Positions 1-8,944 of a DNA stretch of 64,000 nucleotides are shown one piece after another (the first letter of the stretch is position 1; each line of letters begins with the position of its first letter). The notes under the pieces are model-generated. The model ran no database searches. It was not told the origin of the DNA and saw nothing but the letters and a program-made list of their open reading frames with translations. The position numbers were made by a program, and so were the translations under genes. Source of the stretch: Lichenifustis flavocetrariae. Lineage in GTDB: Bacteria; Pseudomonadota; Alphaproteobacteria; Rhizobiales; Beijerinckiaceae. Where the stretch lies: assembly GCF_026130545.1 (NCBI RefSeq), contig NZ_JAMOIM010000002.1:310001-374000 (forward strand). Reading direction: 5' to 3'.

Positions 1-1
1 G

Positions 2-94
2 GAACGCAGCCCGGCCGTCGAACTTGCCCCGACGCAACCCATGGCCCTCCCGGCGCCGATCCTCGTGCGTGCACTTGCGGCCACGGCGGCGTGA
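2..94 (+). CDS. C-terminal end of an unidentified protein (partial)
   Basis: An open frame enters from the left edge and ends at a TGA at 92-94, giving about 30 residues rich in Ala, Pro and Leu. The codons carry G or C in most third positions, as in the neighbouring genes, so it could be the end of a real upstream gene. No domain can be recognised in so short a tail, and a chance open frame is possible at this GC content. Confidence 0.3.
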   Translation, partial: ERSPAVELAPTQPMALPAPILVRALAATAA

Positions 95-166
95 CGCTCA
101 TCCTTCCCGGTTGAACCGTGTCGGCCCGGCCGCGTTGAGATACGAGGTCAGAGCGACAGGATTGAC

Positions 167-589
167 ATGACGAGATTGCTTGGCGTTTGCGGTTTCATGG
201 CCGCGTCGCTCCTGGCGCTCCCGGTATCGGCCAGCGCGTCAGATGGGGATCCCCTCTCGGCATCGAGATGGAAGCAACGTGTGCTTCTGGTCATGGCCGT
301 GCAGCCGGGCGATCCGAAGCTTATGCGGCAGCGCCAAATCTTTCGCACCATGGGAGCGGGGGCTCGCGAACGCGACCTCCGGCTCGTCGAGGTCGTCGGC
401 GACACGCCGAGAGCGGCCGAACTCCGTCGCCGTTTCGATATCGACGGCCTTGCGTTCCATGCCATTCTGGTCGGCAAGGACGGAGGCAACAAGCTGACCT
501 CCGACGTGCCTCTTGACGCCGACACGCTCTTCCCGCTGATCGACACCATGCCGATGCGGCAAGAGGAGATGCGCGGTGGAAGATCCTAA
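167..589 (+). CDS. Secreted DUF4174 domain protein
   Basis: A 140-residue protein with an N-terminal signal peptide (hydrophobic run about residues 8-22, likely cleavage after ASA near residue 24). The remainder matches the DUF4174 layout: an early R/L-rich strand, a central ERDL-like segment, a glycine- and lysine-containing GKDGG loop near residue 105, and the family's end motif IDTMPMRQEEMR. DUF4174 proteins are thioredoxin-like in predicted fold and of unknown role; no redox CXXC is present here. AGGA a few bases before the ATG supports this start. It stands alone, followed by an oppositely oriented transporter gene. Confidence 0.8.
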   Translation: MTRLLGVCGFMAASLLALPVSASASDGDPLSASRWKQRVLLVMAVQPGDPKLMRQRQIFRTMGAGARERDLRLVEVVGDTPRAAELRRRFDIDGLAFHAILVGKDGGNKLTSDVPLDADTLFPLIDTMPMRQEEMRGGRS

Positions 590-667
590 CCGGCGCCAAA
601 TTGTCTAAAGCCTTCGAGGGACATTCTCCGTCACCTCCTCAGACAATTCGAGCGGACCTGAAAACGG

Positions 668-1684
668 TCAGGCTTCCGCGGGGGTTCCAGACTCCACAGC
701 CACCTGCCGCGCAGCGATACGCCGGGCGATAAACGCACAGGCAATCAACTGCACCTGATGGAAGATCATCAGCGGCAGGATGGCGATGCCGACGGAAGCC
801 GCCGGCAGCAGGACGCTCGCCATGGGCACGCCGCTCGCAAGGCTTTTCTTGGAGCCGCAGAACAGAATGGCGATCTCGTCCGCCCGGTCGAAGCGGAACA
901 ACCGCCCGAGCAGGGTCGCCGCCACCATGATGACCGCGAGAATGGCGAGATCGACCGCCACGATAAAAAGAAAATCATCGACGGAGAGCTTCGTCCAAAT
1001 GCCGTTTTTTACAGCCTCGCTGAACGCCGAATAGACCACGAGAAGGATCGAACCCCGATCGAGCGGTGCGAAAAGGTGGCGATGGCGGGTGACGAAGGCG
1101 CTGGTCCAGCGGCGCAGGAGGTGGCCGACGACAAAAGGCAAAAGGATCTGCAGGAAGATCTGGCCCATGGCATCGAGCGAAACACCCCCCTTCAAATGCA
1201 GCAGCAGGGCCACCAGAGCCGGCGTCGCCACCACCCCGATCACATTCGACAGCGAAGCGCTGCAGATGGCTGCGGCGACATTGCCACCCGCGATCGACGT
1301 GAAGGCGATCGAGGACTGCACCGTCGATGGAAGCACGGCGAGAAACATGAGGCCCGTGCCGAGGATCGGGTCGAGATGTGATCCCAGGGCCTGCACCACC
1401 GCAAGACCCAGAAGGGGGAACAACCCGAAGGTGATGCTGAGAACCAGGAGGTGCAGGCGCCAGTTGCGGATGCCGCCGAGGATCGCCTCCCGGGACAGGC
1501 GCGTCCCGTACATGAAAAACAAGAGCGCGATCATGACGTTCGTGAAGAGGCCGACGCCAACGGCGGCCTCACCCCGGGCGGGAAGGATCGTGGCGAGGCC
1601 GACGGTGCCGACCAGCAGCAGCGTAAAGCTGTCCGGAAGCATCAGGCGCATCCGGTGAAAACGAGTTTTTGTCATGCTGCTCAT
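668..1684 (-). CDS. Bile acid:sodium symporter-like (SBF_like) membrane transporter
   Basis: A 338-residue polytopic protein with about ten hydrophobic segments spread from residue 17 to 325 and very short loops. The segment LLFFMYGTRLSREAI near residues 54-68 and FCGSKKSLASGVPMA near residues 275-290 are typical of the SBF-like branch (YfeH type) of the bile acid:sodium symporter superfamily. Substrate cannot be told; the family includes transporters for organic anions. The start could be the ATG at 1684 or the internal one three codons later. It lies just downstream of the aminopeptidase gene on the same strand, 38 bases away, and may share its transcript. Confidence 0.8.
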   Translation of the reverse strand: MSSMTKTRFHRMRLMLPDSFTLLLVGTVGLATILPARGEAAVGVGLFTNVMIALLFFMYGTRLSREAILGGIRNWRLHLLVLSITFGLFPLLGLAVVQALGSHLDPILGTGLMFLAVLPSTVQSSIAFTSIAGGNVAAAICSASLSNVIGVVATPALVALLLHLKGGVSLDAMGQIFLQILLPFVVGHLLRRWTSAFVTRHRHLFAPLDRGSILLVVYSAFSEAVKNGIWTKLSVDDFLFIVAVDLAILAVIMVAATLLGRLFRFDRADEIAILFCGSKKSLASGVPMASVLLPAASVGIAILPLMIFHQVQLIACAFIARRIAARQVAVESGTPAEA

Positions 1685-1722
1685 GGAATGAAAAGCGGCG
1701 CGCGACGGCCTGTCGATTACGC

Positions 1723-3588
1723 CTAAGCTGGTGCCGGCATCGAGTCTTTCGGGTTACCGGCGGGAGGCGGTGGCACAAGCTTGCGGGTCGCCTGGGCCAG
1801 CCAACGCCGCACGATAGGTTCGACGAGCGGCGACACGATTCGGCGTACCACGGCATGGTAGCTGTCAAGCCAGGCGATCTCCTCAGCCGTCATCAAGGCG
1901 GGCTCGACAAGGTTGAGGTCGATCGGTGCGAAGGACACGGTTTCGAAACCGAGCATCGGGCGCTCAGCGCCTTTGATCTCGCGCTTTTCGACGATGAGCA
2001 GATTTTCGATCCGGATGCCCCAGGCGCCCGCCTTGTAGTACCCCGGCTCGTTCGAAAGGATCATGCCTTCCACGAGCGGCGTGGTCCCGGTCTTGGCGAT
2101 CCGTTGCGGCCCCTCGTGCACCGAGAGGTAGGAGCCAATGCCATGGCCGGTGCCATGGTCGAAATCAAGCCCGGCCGCCCAGAGGAACTGGCGCGCGAAA
2201 CTGTCGAGTTGTGCGCCTGACACACCCACCGGGAACACGGCGCGGGCGATGGCGATATGGCCCTTCAGAACGCGCGTGAAACGGTCCTTCATCTCGGCTG
2301 TCGGCCGGCCCACCACGACCGTCCGGGTGATGTCGGTCGTGCCGTCCTCGTATTGCGCGCCGCTGTCGATGAGGAAGATGCCCTTGCCGATCGCCAGGTT
2401 CGATTCGGTCGTCACGCGATAGTGCGGAATCGCCGCATGGCGGCCGAAGCCCGCGATCGTCGGAAACGACACGTCCTTGAGGGCCAGAGTCTCGCGCCGG
2501 AACGATTCGAGCGCTTCGACGGTCGAGATCTCGGTCAGCTTGCCGGTCGGCGCCATCTTGTCGAACCAGTGCAGGAACCGCACCATGGCGACCGCGTCCC
2601 GCAGATGCGCGGCGCGCGAGCCCTCGCGCTCGGTCTCGTTCTTGGCCGCCTTCAGCAAGGCGATCGGATCGAGACCGACGTCGGGCTTCCCGCCGGCCTC
2701 GGTGAGCACCATCTTCAGCTTCGCGGGAGCGGTCGCAGCATCGAACCGCAGGGTCGCGCCATGCGTACCAAAGGTCGCGAGATCCTTGGCGAGTTGGCCG
2801 GGCTCTTCGATCGTGACCACGTCTTCGAGCTTGTTCCGCACGCTGTTCGAAAGCTTGCGCCCATCGAGGTAGAGCGTGGGGCGCCCTTCGCGCGGCACGA
2901 TCGCGTAGCCGAGCGGTAGCGGCGTATGGGGCACGTCCGAGCCGCGGATGTTGAACAGCCAAGCGATTGCATGCGGGTCTGTGACCACGAGGCCGTGGCA
3001 GCCTTTCAGGGCTTTGCGGATGGCGGCGAGTTTGGCCTCGGTCTTCTGGCCGGCCAATCGCTTGCGGTGCAGCGACACGGCGCCGAGCGGCGCGGCCGGC
3101 CGGTCGGGCCATATGGCGTCGATCGGATTGTCGTCGACCGCCACGAGTTCAGCCTCGGCTGCCTTGCAGGCCTGCGCCATTCTGTCGACCTGACCGGGCG
3201 TATGCAGCCAGGGATCGTAACCGAGCTTCTGGCCAGCCTTCAGGTTCTCTTCCAGCCAGCGTTCGGGCGGTGTGTCGATCAGCGACTCGGGCGTGAAGGC
3301 GCTCGTGTCGACCTGCTCGCGCACCTGGACCGTGTAGCGGCCGTCGACGAAGATGGCGGCCTGCCTGGCGAGGACGATCACGACCCCGGCCGACCCGGTG
3401 AAGCCAGTCAGCCACGCGAGGCGCTCGGCGCCTTTCGGCACATATTCATTCTGGTGCTCGTCGGCTCGCGGCACCAGGAAGCCGTCGAGGCCTCGCCGTT
3501 CGAGTTCTTGACGCAGCGTGGCGAGGCGGGCCGGTCCCAACGAGGGGTCCGCGACTTCCGTGAAGGTTTGAAACACACTTTCGAACAT
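1723..3588 (-). CDS. pepP: Xaa-Pro aminopeptidase (aminopeptidase P, M24B family)
   Basis: At 621 residues this matches the long, eukaryote-like form of aminopeptidase P, which removes N-terminal residues before proline in the cytoplasm. It has two creatinase-type N-terminal domains (about residues 15-150 and 165-320), then the pita-bread M24 catalytic domain. Metal ligands are visible: Asp residues in DSGAQYEDGTTDITR near residue 430, His in HGTGHGIG near 505, Glu in SNEPGYY near 540, and a final Glu in GIRIENL. The C-terminal M24_C extension is present. No signal peptide. The gene faces away from the HxlR gene region on the same strand with a 72-base gap. Confidence 0.92.
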   Translation of the reverse strand: MFESVFQTFTEVADPSLGPARLATLRQELERRGLDGFLVPRADEHQNEYVPKGAERLAWLTGFTGSAGVVIVLARQAAIFVDGRYTVQVREQVDTSAFTPESLIDTPPERWLEENLKAGQKLGYDPWLHTPGQVDRMAQACKAAEAELVAVDDNPIDAIWPDRPAAPLGAVSLHRKRLAGQKTEAKLAAIRKALKGCHGLVVTDPHAIAWLFNIRGSDVPHTPLPLGYAIVPREGRPTLYLDGRKLSNSVRNKLEDVVTIEEPGQLAKDLATFGTHGATLRFDAATAPAKLKMVLTEAGGKPDVGLDPIALLKAAKNETEREGSRAAHLRDAVAMVRFLHWFDKMAPTGKLTEISTVEALESFRRETLALKDVSFPTIAGFGRHAAIPHYRVTTESNLAIGKGIFLIDSGAQYEDGTTDITRTVVVGRPTAEMKDRFTRVLKGHIAIARAVFPVGVSGAQLDSFARQFLWAAGLDFDHGTGHGIGSYLSVHEGPQRIAKTGTTPLVEGMILSNEPGYYKAGAWGIRIENLLIVEKREIKGAERPMLGFETVSFAPIDLNLVEPALMTAEEIAWLDSYHAVVRRIVSPLVEPIVRRWLAQATRKLVPPPPAGNPKDSMPAPA

Positions 3589-3660
3589 GCAGCGACACTA
3601 CTGCGCGCCCCGCCTGCCTGCAACGCACGTTGAGCCGGGCGGTGTTGTTGGCTCGGAAAG

Positions 3661-4089
3661 CTACGCATTCGGGGGATGGGCAACTCCGCGTGAACTCGCA
3701 CGATCATGAGCGGCGCTCGCTTTTTCAATGGCGTCGCCATAGGCGAACGCCCAGGCGCAAAGAGCCTCGAAGGGCTGGCGCAGCGAATGGCCTAATGGTG
3801 TGATCGCATATTCCACACCGATCGGCGCTGTCGGGAGAACGGTTCGCGTGACCAAGCCGTTGCGTTCCAGTCGCTTCAGCGCGTCCGCCAGCGCCTTGTG
3901 GGTGATGCCGTCGAGCCGCCTCTTGATCGCGTTGAAGCGCGACGGCTTCGGACAAAGCACCGTCAAGATCATGATGGTCCACTTGTCGGCGATCTTATCC
4001 AGCACGGGGCGCAGGCGCGCCATATCTGAGAGGGCCTGCTGGGATAGGAGTTCGGGGTCGGTATCGTCCGCCATATCTAGGCTACTCAC
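3661..4089 (-). CDS. HxlR-family winged-helix transcriptional regulator
   Basis: A 142-residue one-domain regulator. The HxlR core runs from about residue 28 to 120: an ADKWTIMIL helix, RFNAIKRRLDGITHKALADALKRLERNGLV as the helix-turn-helix and recognition helix, then the wing with VEYAITPLGHSL. HxlR proteins often sense reactive electrophiles or quinones, some through a Cys; here the only Cys residues are in VLCPKP and ALCAWA. It is divergent from an SDR gene with 61 bases between starts, an arrangement in which the regulator usually controls its neighbour. Confidence 0.88.
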   Translation of the reverse strand: MSSLDMADDTDPELLSQQALSDMARLRPVLDKIADKWTIMILTVLCPKPSRFNAIKRRLDGITHKALADALKRLERNGLVTRTVLPTAPIGVEYAITPLGHSLRQPFEALCAWAFAYGDAIEKASAAHDRASSRGVAHPPNA

Positions 4090-4107
4090 GGTGCGTTCTT
4101 GATAGCA

Positions 4108-4124
4108 GATATAGTGGGTATATC
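4108..4124. promoter_or_regulatory. Candidate HxlR operator (inverted repeat)
   Basis: A perfect 6-base inverted repeat, GATATA and TATATC separated by 5 bases, lies in the middle of the 61-base gap between the divergent HxlR and SDR genes. It is the only AT-rich palindrome there, and HxlR regulators bind such dyads. Its role is inferred from position only. Confidence 0.45.
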
Positions 4125-4150
4125 TTCCAAGTCATCGTTCAAGAAGGGAT

Positions 4151-4888
4151 ATGACGATGGCAGGAATGACGAACAAGGTGGCGTTGGTCGTGGGCGGAGC
4201 GAAGGGCATCGGCCTTGCAATCGCGGACCGGCTGGCTGCGGAAGGCGCGAAGGTCTTCCTGACCGGACGTCGCGCCGACGAGGTCGAAAAGGCGGCGGCG
4301 AGCATCGGCCGAGGCGCACGGGGCCTAGTCGCAGACGCAAGCGTACCGGAGGATATGGAGCGTGTCGTTGCGACGGTGCGGGAGGGGCAAGCCCGGATTG
4401 ACGCCCTGGTCCTCAATGCCGGCATGTCGGAACCCGCGACCCTGATCGACGAGAGGCCCGAGCATTTCGACCGCCATTTCACAGTCAACGTCCGAGGCCC
4501 CGTCTTCGCGTTGCAGGCGGCGTTGAGCGCGATGGGCAGTGGCGGTTCGGTCGTGCTGGTTGGTTCGATCGCAGATGCGGCCGGCATCTCCCCCTACGGA
4601 ACCTATGCGGCCACAAAGGCGGCGCTGCGCTCGTATGCGCGTACATGGACCGTGGAATTGGCGCCGCGCGGCATTCGCGTGAACGTCGTAGCTCCCGGCC
4701 CGACCGACACGGACATGATGGCGAGGGTGTCCGACGAAGGACGCGCCGCGCTCATCGCGCCGATCCCGCTTGGCCGCATGGCGCGCCCGGCCGAGGTGGC
4801 AGCGGCCACATTCTTCCTGCTCAGCGACGAGGCGAGTTTCATTGCCGGAGCCGAGTTGTGCGTCGACGGCGGCATGCGTCAAGTTTGA
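4151..4888 (+). CDS. SDR-family NAD(P)-dependent oxidoreductase
   Basis: A 245-residue short-chain dehydrogenase/reductase. The cofactor motif GGAKGIG is near residues 15-21, the NAG of the family is near residue 93, the catalytic Ser is in VLVGSIADAAG near 140, and the Tyr and Lys are in YGTYAATKAAL near 152-160. The Rossmann-fold C-terminus ends in the usual CVDGGMR. AAGGG sits just before the start, with two nearby ATGs (4151 and 4157). The divergent HxlR regulator suggests induction by a toxic or reactive compound. The substrate is not predictable. Confidence 0.9.
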   Translation: MTMAGMTNKVALVVGGAKGIGLAIADRLAAEGAKVFLTGRRADEVEKAAASIGRGARGLVADASVPEDMERVVATVREGQARIDALVLNAGMSEPATLIDERPEHFDRHFTVNVRGPVFALQAALSAMGSGGSVVLVGSIADAAGISPYGTYAATKAALRSYARTWTVELAPRGIRVNVVAPGPTDTDMMARVSDEGRAALIAPIPLGRMARPAEVAAATFFLLSDEASFIAGAELCVDGGMRQV

Positions 4889-5068
4889 ACCCACCGCGCC
4901 GGGCTGAGTTCGATGCGTCTCCGCCGCCGCGCATCTGTCCGGCAGCGGTAGGCCGCCGACAAGCCTGAGCCGCAGTCGCGCGCCGAACTCTCCTCCAAGG
5001 CGCAGGACTTCAATCAGGCCTATTTAAGCTGCGCCTAAAGGCGCCACAATCAACGGTCGACATCCCCC

Positions 5069-6076
5069 TCAAAGCGCAAAGTCGAGATTGTAGAACCTCT
5101 CCCCGATCTTGCGCCGCACCCATGGGGGGGCGGCCACCAACCCGAACACGATGGCGACGTTGGCGAGCCGCCGCTTGAGCGAAAGCCGGGGCATACTCAG
5201 GAACGTGCGAGCCGCGCGGGTGGCGCAGGCCAGGGCCGGCGCCTCGGGAAGACCGAGCGACGTGATCGCACTGCCACGCAGCGTGAGGTAGAGTTTCAGC
5301 TCATAGGCGCCGTCAAGGTAAGCCCATCGCGGCAGAACCATGTCGCGCGCCGCCGCGAGTTTTCGGGCGGTCGCCTGGGCATGATAGGAATAATAGAGGT
5401 GCATCCGGGCCCGGCTCACGGGCTTGCGGGCATTGTAGATGGTCAGATTGCTGTCGTGCACCCGATAGGCCCCAAGCGCCCGTTCCGAATGGCGCGTTCG
5501 ACCGACGACCGGGGCCGAATAAGCGAGGCACGCGTCGATCGAGTGATAGCCGAGGCTCGTGGCCTCGCGGAAGACGGTCTCGACATAGGATCGCGCGTAG
5601 GCATTGCCCGAATTGGGCGCGGCCGGCACGTAGCCGCGTTCAAACAGGCTTTCGAGCTGCTGCCCCTCCTGGCAGAAGACGTCGTCGGGCCAGTAGCGAT
5701 GCTCGAATTCACCGTTGCGAAAGATCTGCAAGCGGTAGTGGAAGGCGACGAGGTCCGGCGTCCAGACGCGCGCAATCTCGGCACAGGCGTCCGGCAGCAG
5801 GAAATCGTCGGCGTCGAGGAACACGACCACGTCGCCTGTCGCGAGTGCGAAACCGGTTCGCGTCGCGGCGGCTTGGCCCGCATTGACCTGGAACACGGAC
5901 TTGACGGTCGGGTAGCGGGCGATGATGTCCCGGCTGGCATCCGTCGACCCATCGTCCACCACGATGCATTCGACCTGGGCGTAGGTCTGCGTCACGATCG
6001 AATCCAGACACTGGCCCAGATAGGCCGCATAATTATAGTTCGTGATGATGATCGAGATGGTCAGCGGCGCCGCCAT
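5069..6076 (-). CDS. Family 2 glycosyltransferase
   Basis: A 335-residue inverting glycosyltransferase of the GT-A fold. The N-terminus SIIITNYNYAAYLGQCLDSI and the VVDDGSTDAS loop bind the nucleotide sugar, and the LDADDFL (DXD) near residue 90 holds the metal. The open frame extends further upstream, but that part lacks similarity and overlaps the next gene, so the ATG at 6076, seven bases after the upstream stop and behind GGTGAATT, is the better start. It follows a GT4 gene on the same strand, so the two probably work on one surface polysaccharide or glycoconjugate. Confidence 0.87.
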   Translation of the reverse strand: MAAPLTISIIITNYNYAAYLGQCLDSIVTQTYAQVECIVVDDGSTDASRDIIARYPTVKSVFQVNAGQAAATRTGFALATGDVVVFLDADDFLLPDACAEIARVWTPDLVAFHYRLQIFRNGEFEHRYWPDDVFCQEGQQLESLFERGYVPAAPNSGNAYARSYVETVFREATSLGYHSIDACLAYSAPVVGRTRHSERALGAYRVHDSNLTIYNARKPVSRARMHLYYSYHAQATARKLAAARDMVLPRWAYLDGAYELKLYLTLRGSAITSLGLPEAPALACATRAARTFLSMPRLSLKRRLANVAIVFGLVAAPPWVRRKIGERFYNLDFAL

Positions 6077-6083
6077 GGCCAAT

Positions 6084-7223
6084 TCACCGGGGGGTCGGGG
6101 GGAAGAGCGCCGCCGTGAGGCGCGCCAGAGAGGGAGACTTTGAGGCGCCGGCCACCACAGATCGGAAAAGCGCTTCATATTGCGAGGCGGCGACATCGAC
6201 ATCGAAGTGTCGCGCGCGGGCGATGCGGGACGCCGGATCGCCCGGCTCTTCAAGAGCCCTGGAGATCGCGGCCGCCAGGGCCGCCGGATCGTCGTGCGGA
6301 ACCAGGGTTCCATAGGTCCCGTGCGAGAGGATTTCGCGCGGCCCGTCGCAATCGGTCGCAACCACGGGAAGGCCATGCGCCATGGCTTCAACCAGAACGA
6401 GACCGAACGACTCGCTGCGGGACGGCAGGACGAAGCACTTCGCCTGCTCGAAATAGCGCCAGGGCTGAGTCACATAGCCCGGCATCTCGACGCGGCCCCG
6501 CAAGCCAAGCCGATCGACCTCCACGAGAAGGTTGCGGCGCTCCGGGCCGTCGCCGATCAGCACGAGCCGCGCTTCAGCGTCGTTCATGGCCGCGAAAGCG
6601 CGGAGAAGGCCGGCGAAATTCTTGTAATCCGCGAACCGACCCGCCGCCAGCACCACGGGCGCTCGGGAGCGGAGCGCTGTGTGGTCCACCGGTCGTTCGG
6701 CGCCTTCTGCCAGAACAGGATTGTAGATCCGCAGGCTGCGGGAGGGCGACGCCCAGCAGCTGTCGCGAAGATAGCGCAACAGTCCGTCCGACACGCAGAT
6801 GGTTCGTGCGGTCAACCGCGTGAGAAGAGCGGCCAATCCGAAGCCAAGCTGGCTGAGACGCTGCGGTTCGCTCCCGGCATAGCCATGATAGGTCAGCACC
6901 GTCCGGCCCAGGCACCCAGCCAAAAGCGCGGCGAGCGTCAGCTTCACATTCGAAGCCGACAAGGCGGACAGAGCCACATCGGGCTTCTCGGTCGCGAGAA
7001 GCCGCGCGAGACGCCCAATCGTCTGCGCATGCGAACCGCCGAGAACCACGAGCCGGACGTTCGGCTGCAGGTAGGTTCGATTCTCCTCCGCCTCGTAGTC
7101 GACAGCCAGGATGACCTCATGGCCCCTCTTCGCGAGGCTGGATGCGAGGACGCTCCACACGCGCTCGGCGCCACCGCCGGCCAGGGCATGAATGTAGAGG
7201 ACAAGCCGCAAACTCTTGGTCAT
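6084..7223 (-). CDS. Family 4 glycosyltransferase
   Basis: A 379-residue retaining glycosyltransferase with two Rossmann domains (GT-B fold). The glycine-rich acceptor-side motif GGGAERV is near residues 16-22. The nucleotide-sugar domain has AAGRFADYKNF near residue 195 and the EX7E motif in SESFGLVLVEAMAHGLP near residues 285-300. No signal peptide; it should act on the cytoplasmic face of the membrane. It is the first gene of a two-gene unit with the downstream GT2 gene. The sugar and acceptor cannot be told. Confidence 0.9.
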   Translation of the reverse strand: MTKSLRLVLYIHALAGGGAERVWSVLASSLAKRGHEVILAVDYEAEENRTYLQPNVRLVVLGGSHAQTIGRLARLLATEKPDVALSALSASNVKLTLAALLAGCLGRTVLTYHGYAGSEPQRLSQLGFGLAALLTRLTARTICVSDGLLRYLRDSCWASPSRSLRIYNPVLAEGAERPVDHTALRSRAPVVLAAGRFADYKNFAGLLRAFAAMNDAEARLVLIGDGPERRNLLVEVDRLGLRGRVEMPGYVTQPWRYFEQAKCFVLPSRSESFGLVLVEAMAHGLPVVATDCDGPREILSHGTYGTLVPHDDPAALAAAISRALEEPGDPASRIARARHFDVDVAASQYEALFRSVVAGASKSPSLARLTAALFPPTPR

Positions 7224-7538
7224 CTTGGTCGAAGCATCTCACGCGGTCCAAAGAGCCGTGGTTCGGTTCTCCGTTGAGCTGCGGTGGAGCAACGGCCGTA
7301 CCGCCTCTGCTAGGCGCGCCCAGAAGTCTTGTGGTTTGGTAAAATTGCAGGCGAGAAAGCCGCGATACCGATGAAATACGGCGGACGCCGCGGTCTCTTT
7401 GCTTGCAGATTATGTGTCATGCCGGGTGATACACGCGGCCATTCGCCTCGTTTTGGGACAGGGTAAGCGCGCGAATCCGCGAGTGGGCAAAAGGGTCGCG
7501 GGACGCGTGTGCAATTCGGCTGGACGCAGGATGCCGGG
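7224..7538. other. Intergenic region between glycosyltransferase and carotenoid genes
   Basis: This 315-base gap separates two divergent units and must hold promoters for both. A loose dyad (GTGT...ACAC around 7414-7434) sits about 100 bases before crtE, but it does not fit the TGT-N12-ACA spacing of PpsR/CrtJ sites. No convincing open frame, RNA gene or strong hairpin was seen. Confidence 0.4.
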
Positions 7539-8453
7539 ATGCCCACAATGTCAACCATGATAGCCGGCGTGCACCCTTCAGGCGAACGAACCTCACGATC
7601 CGAGCCGCGGGTGCTCAGGGCAACAATCGACGACAGGCTGGCGGAGCTGCTGCCAGGTTCCCACGAACCGGACAGTCTCGGCTCGGCGCTCCGCTACAGT
7701 CTTCTCGCGCCGGGCAAGCGGATCAGGCCTATGCTGACCATCATGGCCGCCTGGGAAGTCGGACCGCGGGATCTCTCAGCGCTCGATGCCGGCTGCGCGC
7801 TGGAGATGGTGCATGCCGCCTCTCTCATTCTTGACGATATGCCGGCGATGGATGACGCGCCGGAGCGGCGGGGACAGGCTGCCACCCATGTGCGCTTCGG
7901 CGAGGATGTGGCGATGCTGAGCGCGATCGCGCTGCTCAATCAAGCCTATGCGACGATCGCCGGCATGGAGACGGTCGATGCGTCGACGCGCTGTGCGCTG
8001 ATCACCATCCTGACCCGAGCGGTCGGACTGCAAGGGCTGGCGGGGGGACAATATTCCGATCTGCGCCCCGTCGAACGTCGGGAAAACGCCATCGCGCGCA
8101 CCACGCATCTGAAAACCGGCACGCTGTTTGTCGCCGCCGTCGAGATGGCGGCCGTGATCCGGCGGATGAACGACGATATGGCTTCAATCTTACGCGGTTG
8201 CGCGACTGAACTCGGCCAGGCCTTTCAGCTGATTGACGACTTCGTGGATAGCAGTACGTTTTCGTCTCCCGGCCGGCCTGAGGATCATGGCAAGGCGACG
8301 TTCCTGGCAATCCTGGGTCAGGAGGCCGCTCGCCGTCGACTGAGGGGCCATATGGACGGCGCTCTCAACGGCCTTCATCCGGCGGGCCCGCTTGCAGGGT
8401 TCCTGCGCTCCATTTTCGAGAGCGCGTCGCTGTCGCCGGAGGCCGCGTGCTGA
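7539..8453 (+). CDS. crtE: Geranylgeranyl diphosphate synthase (polyprenyl synthetase)
   Basis: A 304-residue trans-isoprenyl diphosphate synthase that would make the C20 precursor of carotenoids from FPP or IPP/DMAPP. The first aspartate-rich motif is DDMPAMDD near residue 100 and the second is DDFVD near residue 240; GKRIRP near residue 65 is the IPP-binding segment. AGGA seven bases before the ATG at 7539 favours this start over the GTG at 7509 or later ATGs. It overlaps the next gene, a carotene hydroxylase, which supports a carotenoid role rather than quinone or hopanoid supply. Confidence 0.88.
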   Translation: MPTMSTMIAGVHPSGERTSRSEPRVLRATIDDRLAELLPGSHEPDSLGSALRYSLLAPGKRIRPMLTIMAAWEVGPRDLSALDAGCALEMVHAASLILDDMPAMDDAPERRGQAATHVRFGEDVAMLSAIALLNQAYATIAGMETVDASTRCALITILTRAVGLQGLAGGQYSDLRPVERRENAIARTTHLKTGTLFVAAVEMAAVIRRMNDDMASILRGCATELGQAFQLIDDFVDSSTFSSPGRPEDHGKATFLAILGQEAARRRLRGHMDGALNGLHPAGPLAGFLRSIFESASLSPEAAC

Positions 8454-8944
8454 GCGCGCTCTTCAGCGGCGGTGTCGCATTGGCGGCCTTCCTGACCATG
8501 GAAGTTGTCGCTTGGGCCGCGCACAAATACCTCATGCACGGCATGGGATGGGCATGGCATCGCTCCCACCACGAGCCCCATGAGGGATGGTTCGAGGTCA
8601 ACGATCTCTATGCCGTGGCATTTGGCGTGGTGGCAGTCGCGGGCTTCGTGTTGCTGGCACCTCGCTGGCCCACGTTCTACTGGATCGCGCTTGGTATCAC
8701 GGCTTATGGACTGGCCTATTTCGTGGTGCACGACGGGCTTGTCCATCAGCGCTGGCCCTTTCGCCACAGGCCCCGGAACCGCTATTTGAAGCGCCTCGTG
8801 CAGGCCCATAAGCTGCACCATGCCGTCGACGGACGGGACCATTGCGTGAGCTTCGGCTTCCTGTATGCGCCGCCGGTTCGACGTCTGAAGCGCAGGCTGA
8901 CCGAACTCAATCCCGCGGGCCTCCGCGGCGAGGCGGCGGAATGA
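8447..8944 (+). CDS. crtZ: Beta-carotene hydroxylase
   Basis: A 165-residue membrane-bound di-iron hydroxylase of the CrtZ type, adding hydroxyls to the beta-ionone rings of carotenoids. Histidine motifs typical of the family are seen: HKYLMH near residue 26, HRSHH near residue 38, HDGLVH near residue 95 and HKLHH near residue 117. About four hydrophobic segments surround them. Start is a GTG whose reading frame overlaps the crtE stop by seven bases, and the stop overlaps the crtW ATG (ATGA), so all three are likely translated in a coupled manner. Confidence 0.92.
   Translation: MLSALFSGGVALAAFLTMEVVAWAAHKYLMHGMGWAWHRSHHEPHEGWFEVNDLYAVAFGVVAVAGFVLLAPRWPTFYWIALGITAYGLAYFVVHDGLVHQRWPFRHRPRNRYLKRLVQAHKLHHAVDGRDHCVSFGFLYAPPVRRLKRRLTELNPAGLRGEAAE

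Noticed and set aside
599-648. 8-base inverted repeat after the DUF4174 gene
   Set aside because: The loop is 34 bases, the stem is AT-rich and there is no T run, so it is too weak to call a terminator.
758-1381. Long open frame antisense to the SBF-like transporter
   Set aside because: It is rich in charged residues and Gln/His as expected for the complement of a GC-rich membrane-protein gene, and has no domain.
4998-5044. Possible terminator between the SDR and GT2 genes
   Set aside because: An 8-base stem exists but with a 23-base loop and no T run; the tighter alternative has only a 2-base loop.
7413-7434. Possible PpsR/CrtJ operator upstream of crtE
   Set aside because: TGT and ACA half sites are present but the spacing is 13 or 15 bases, not the N12 expected.
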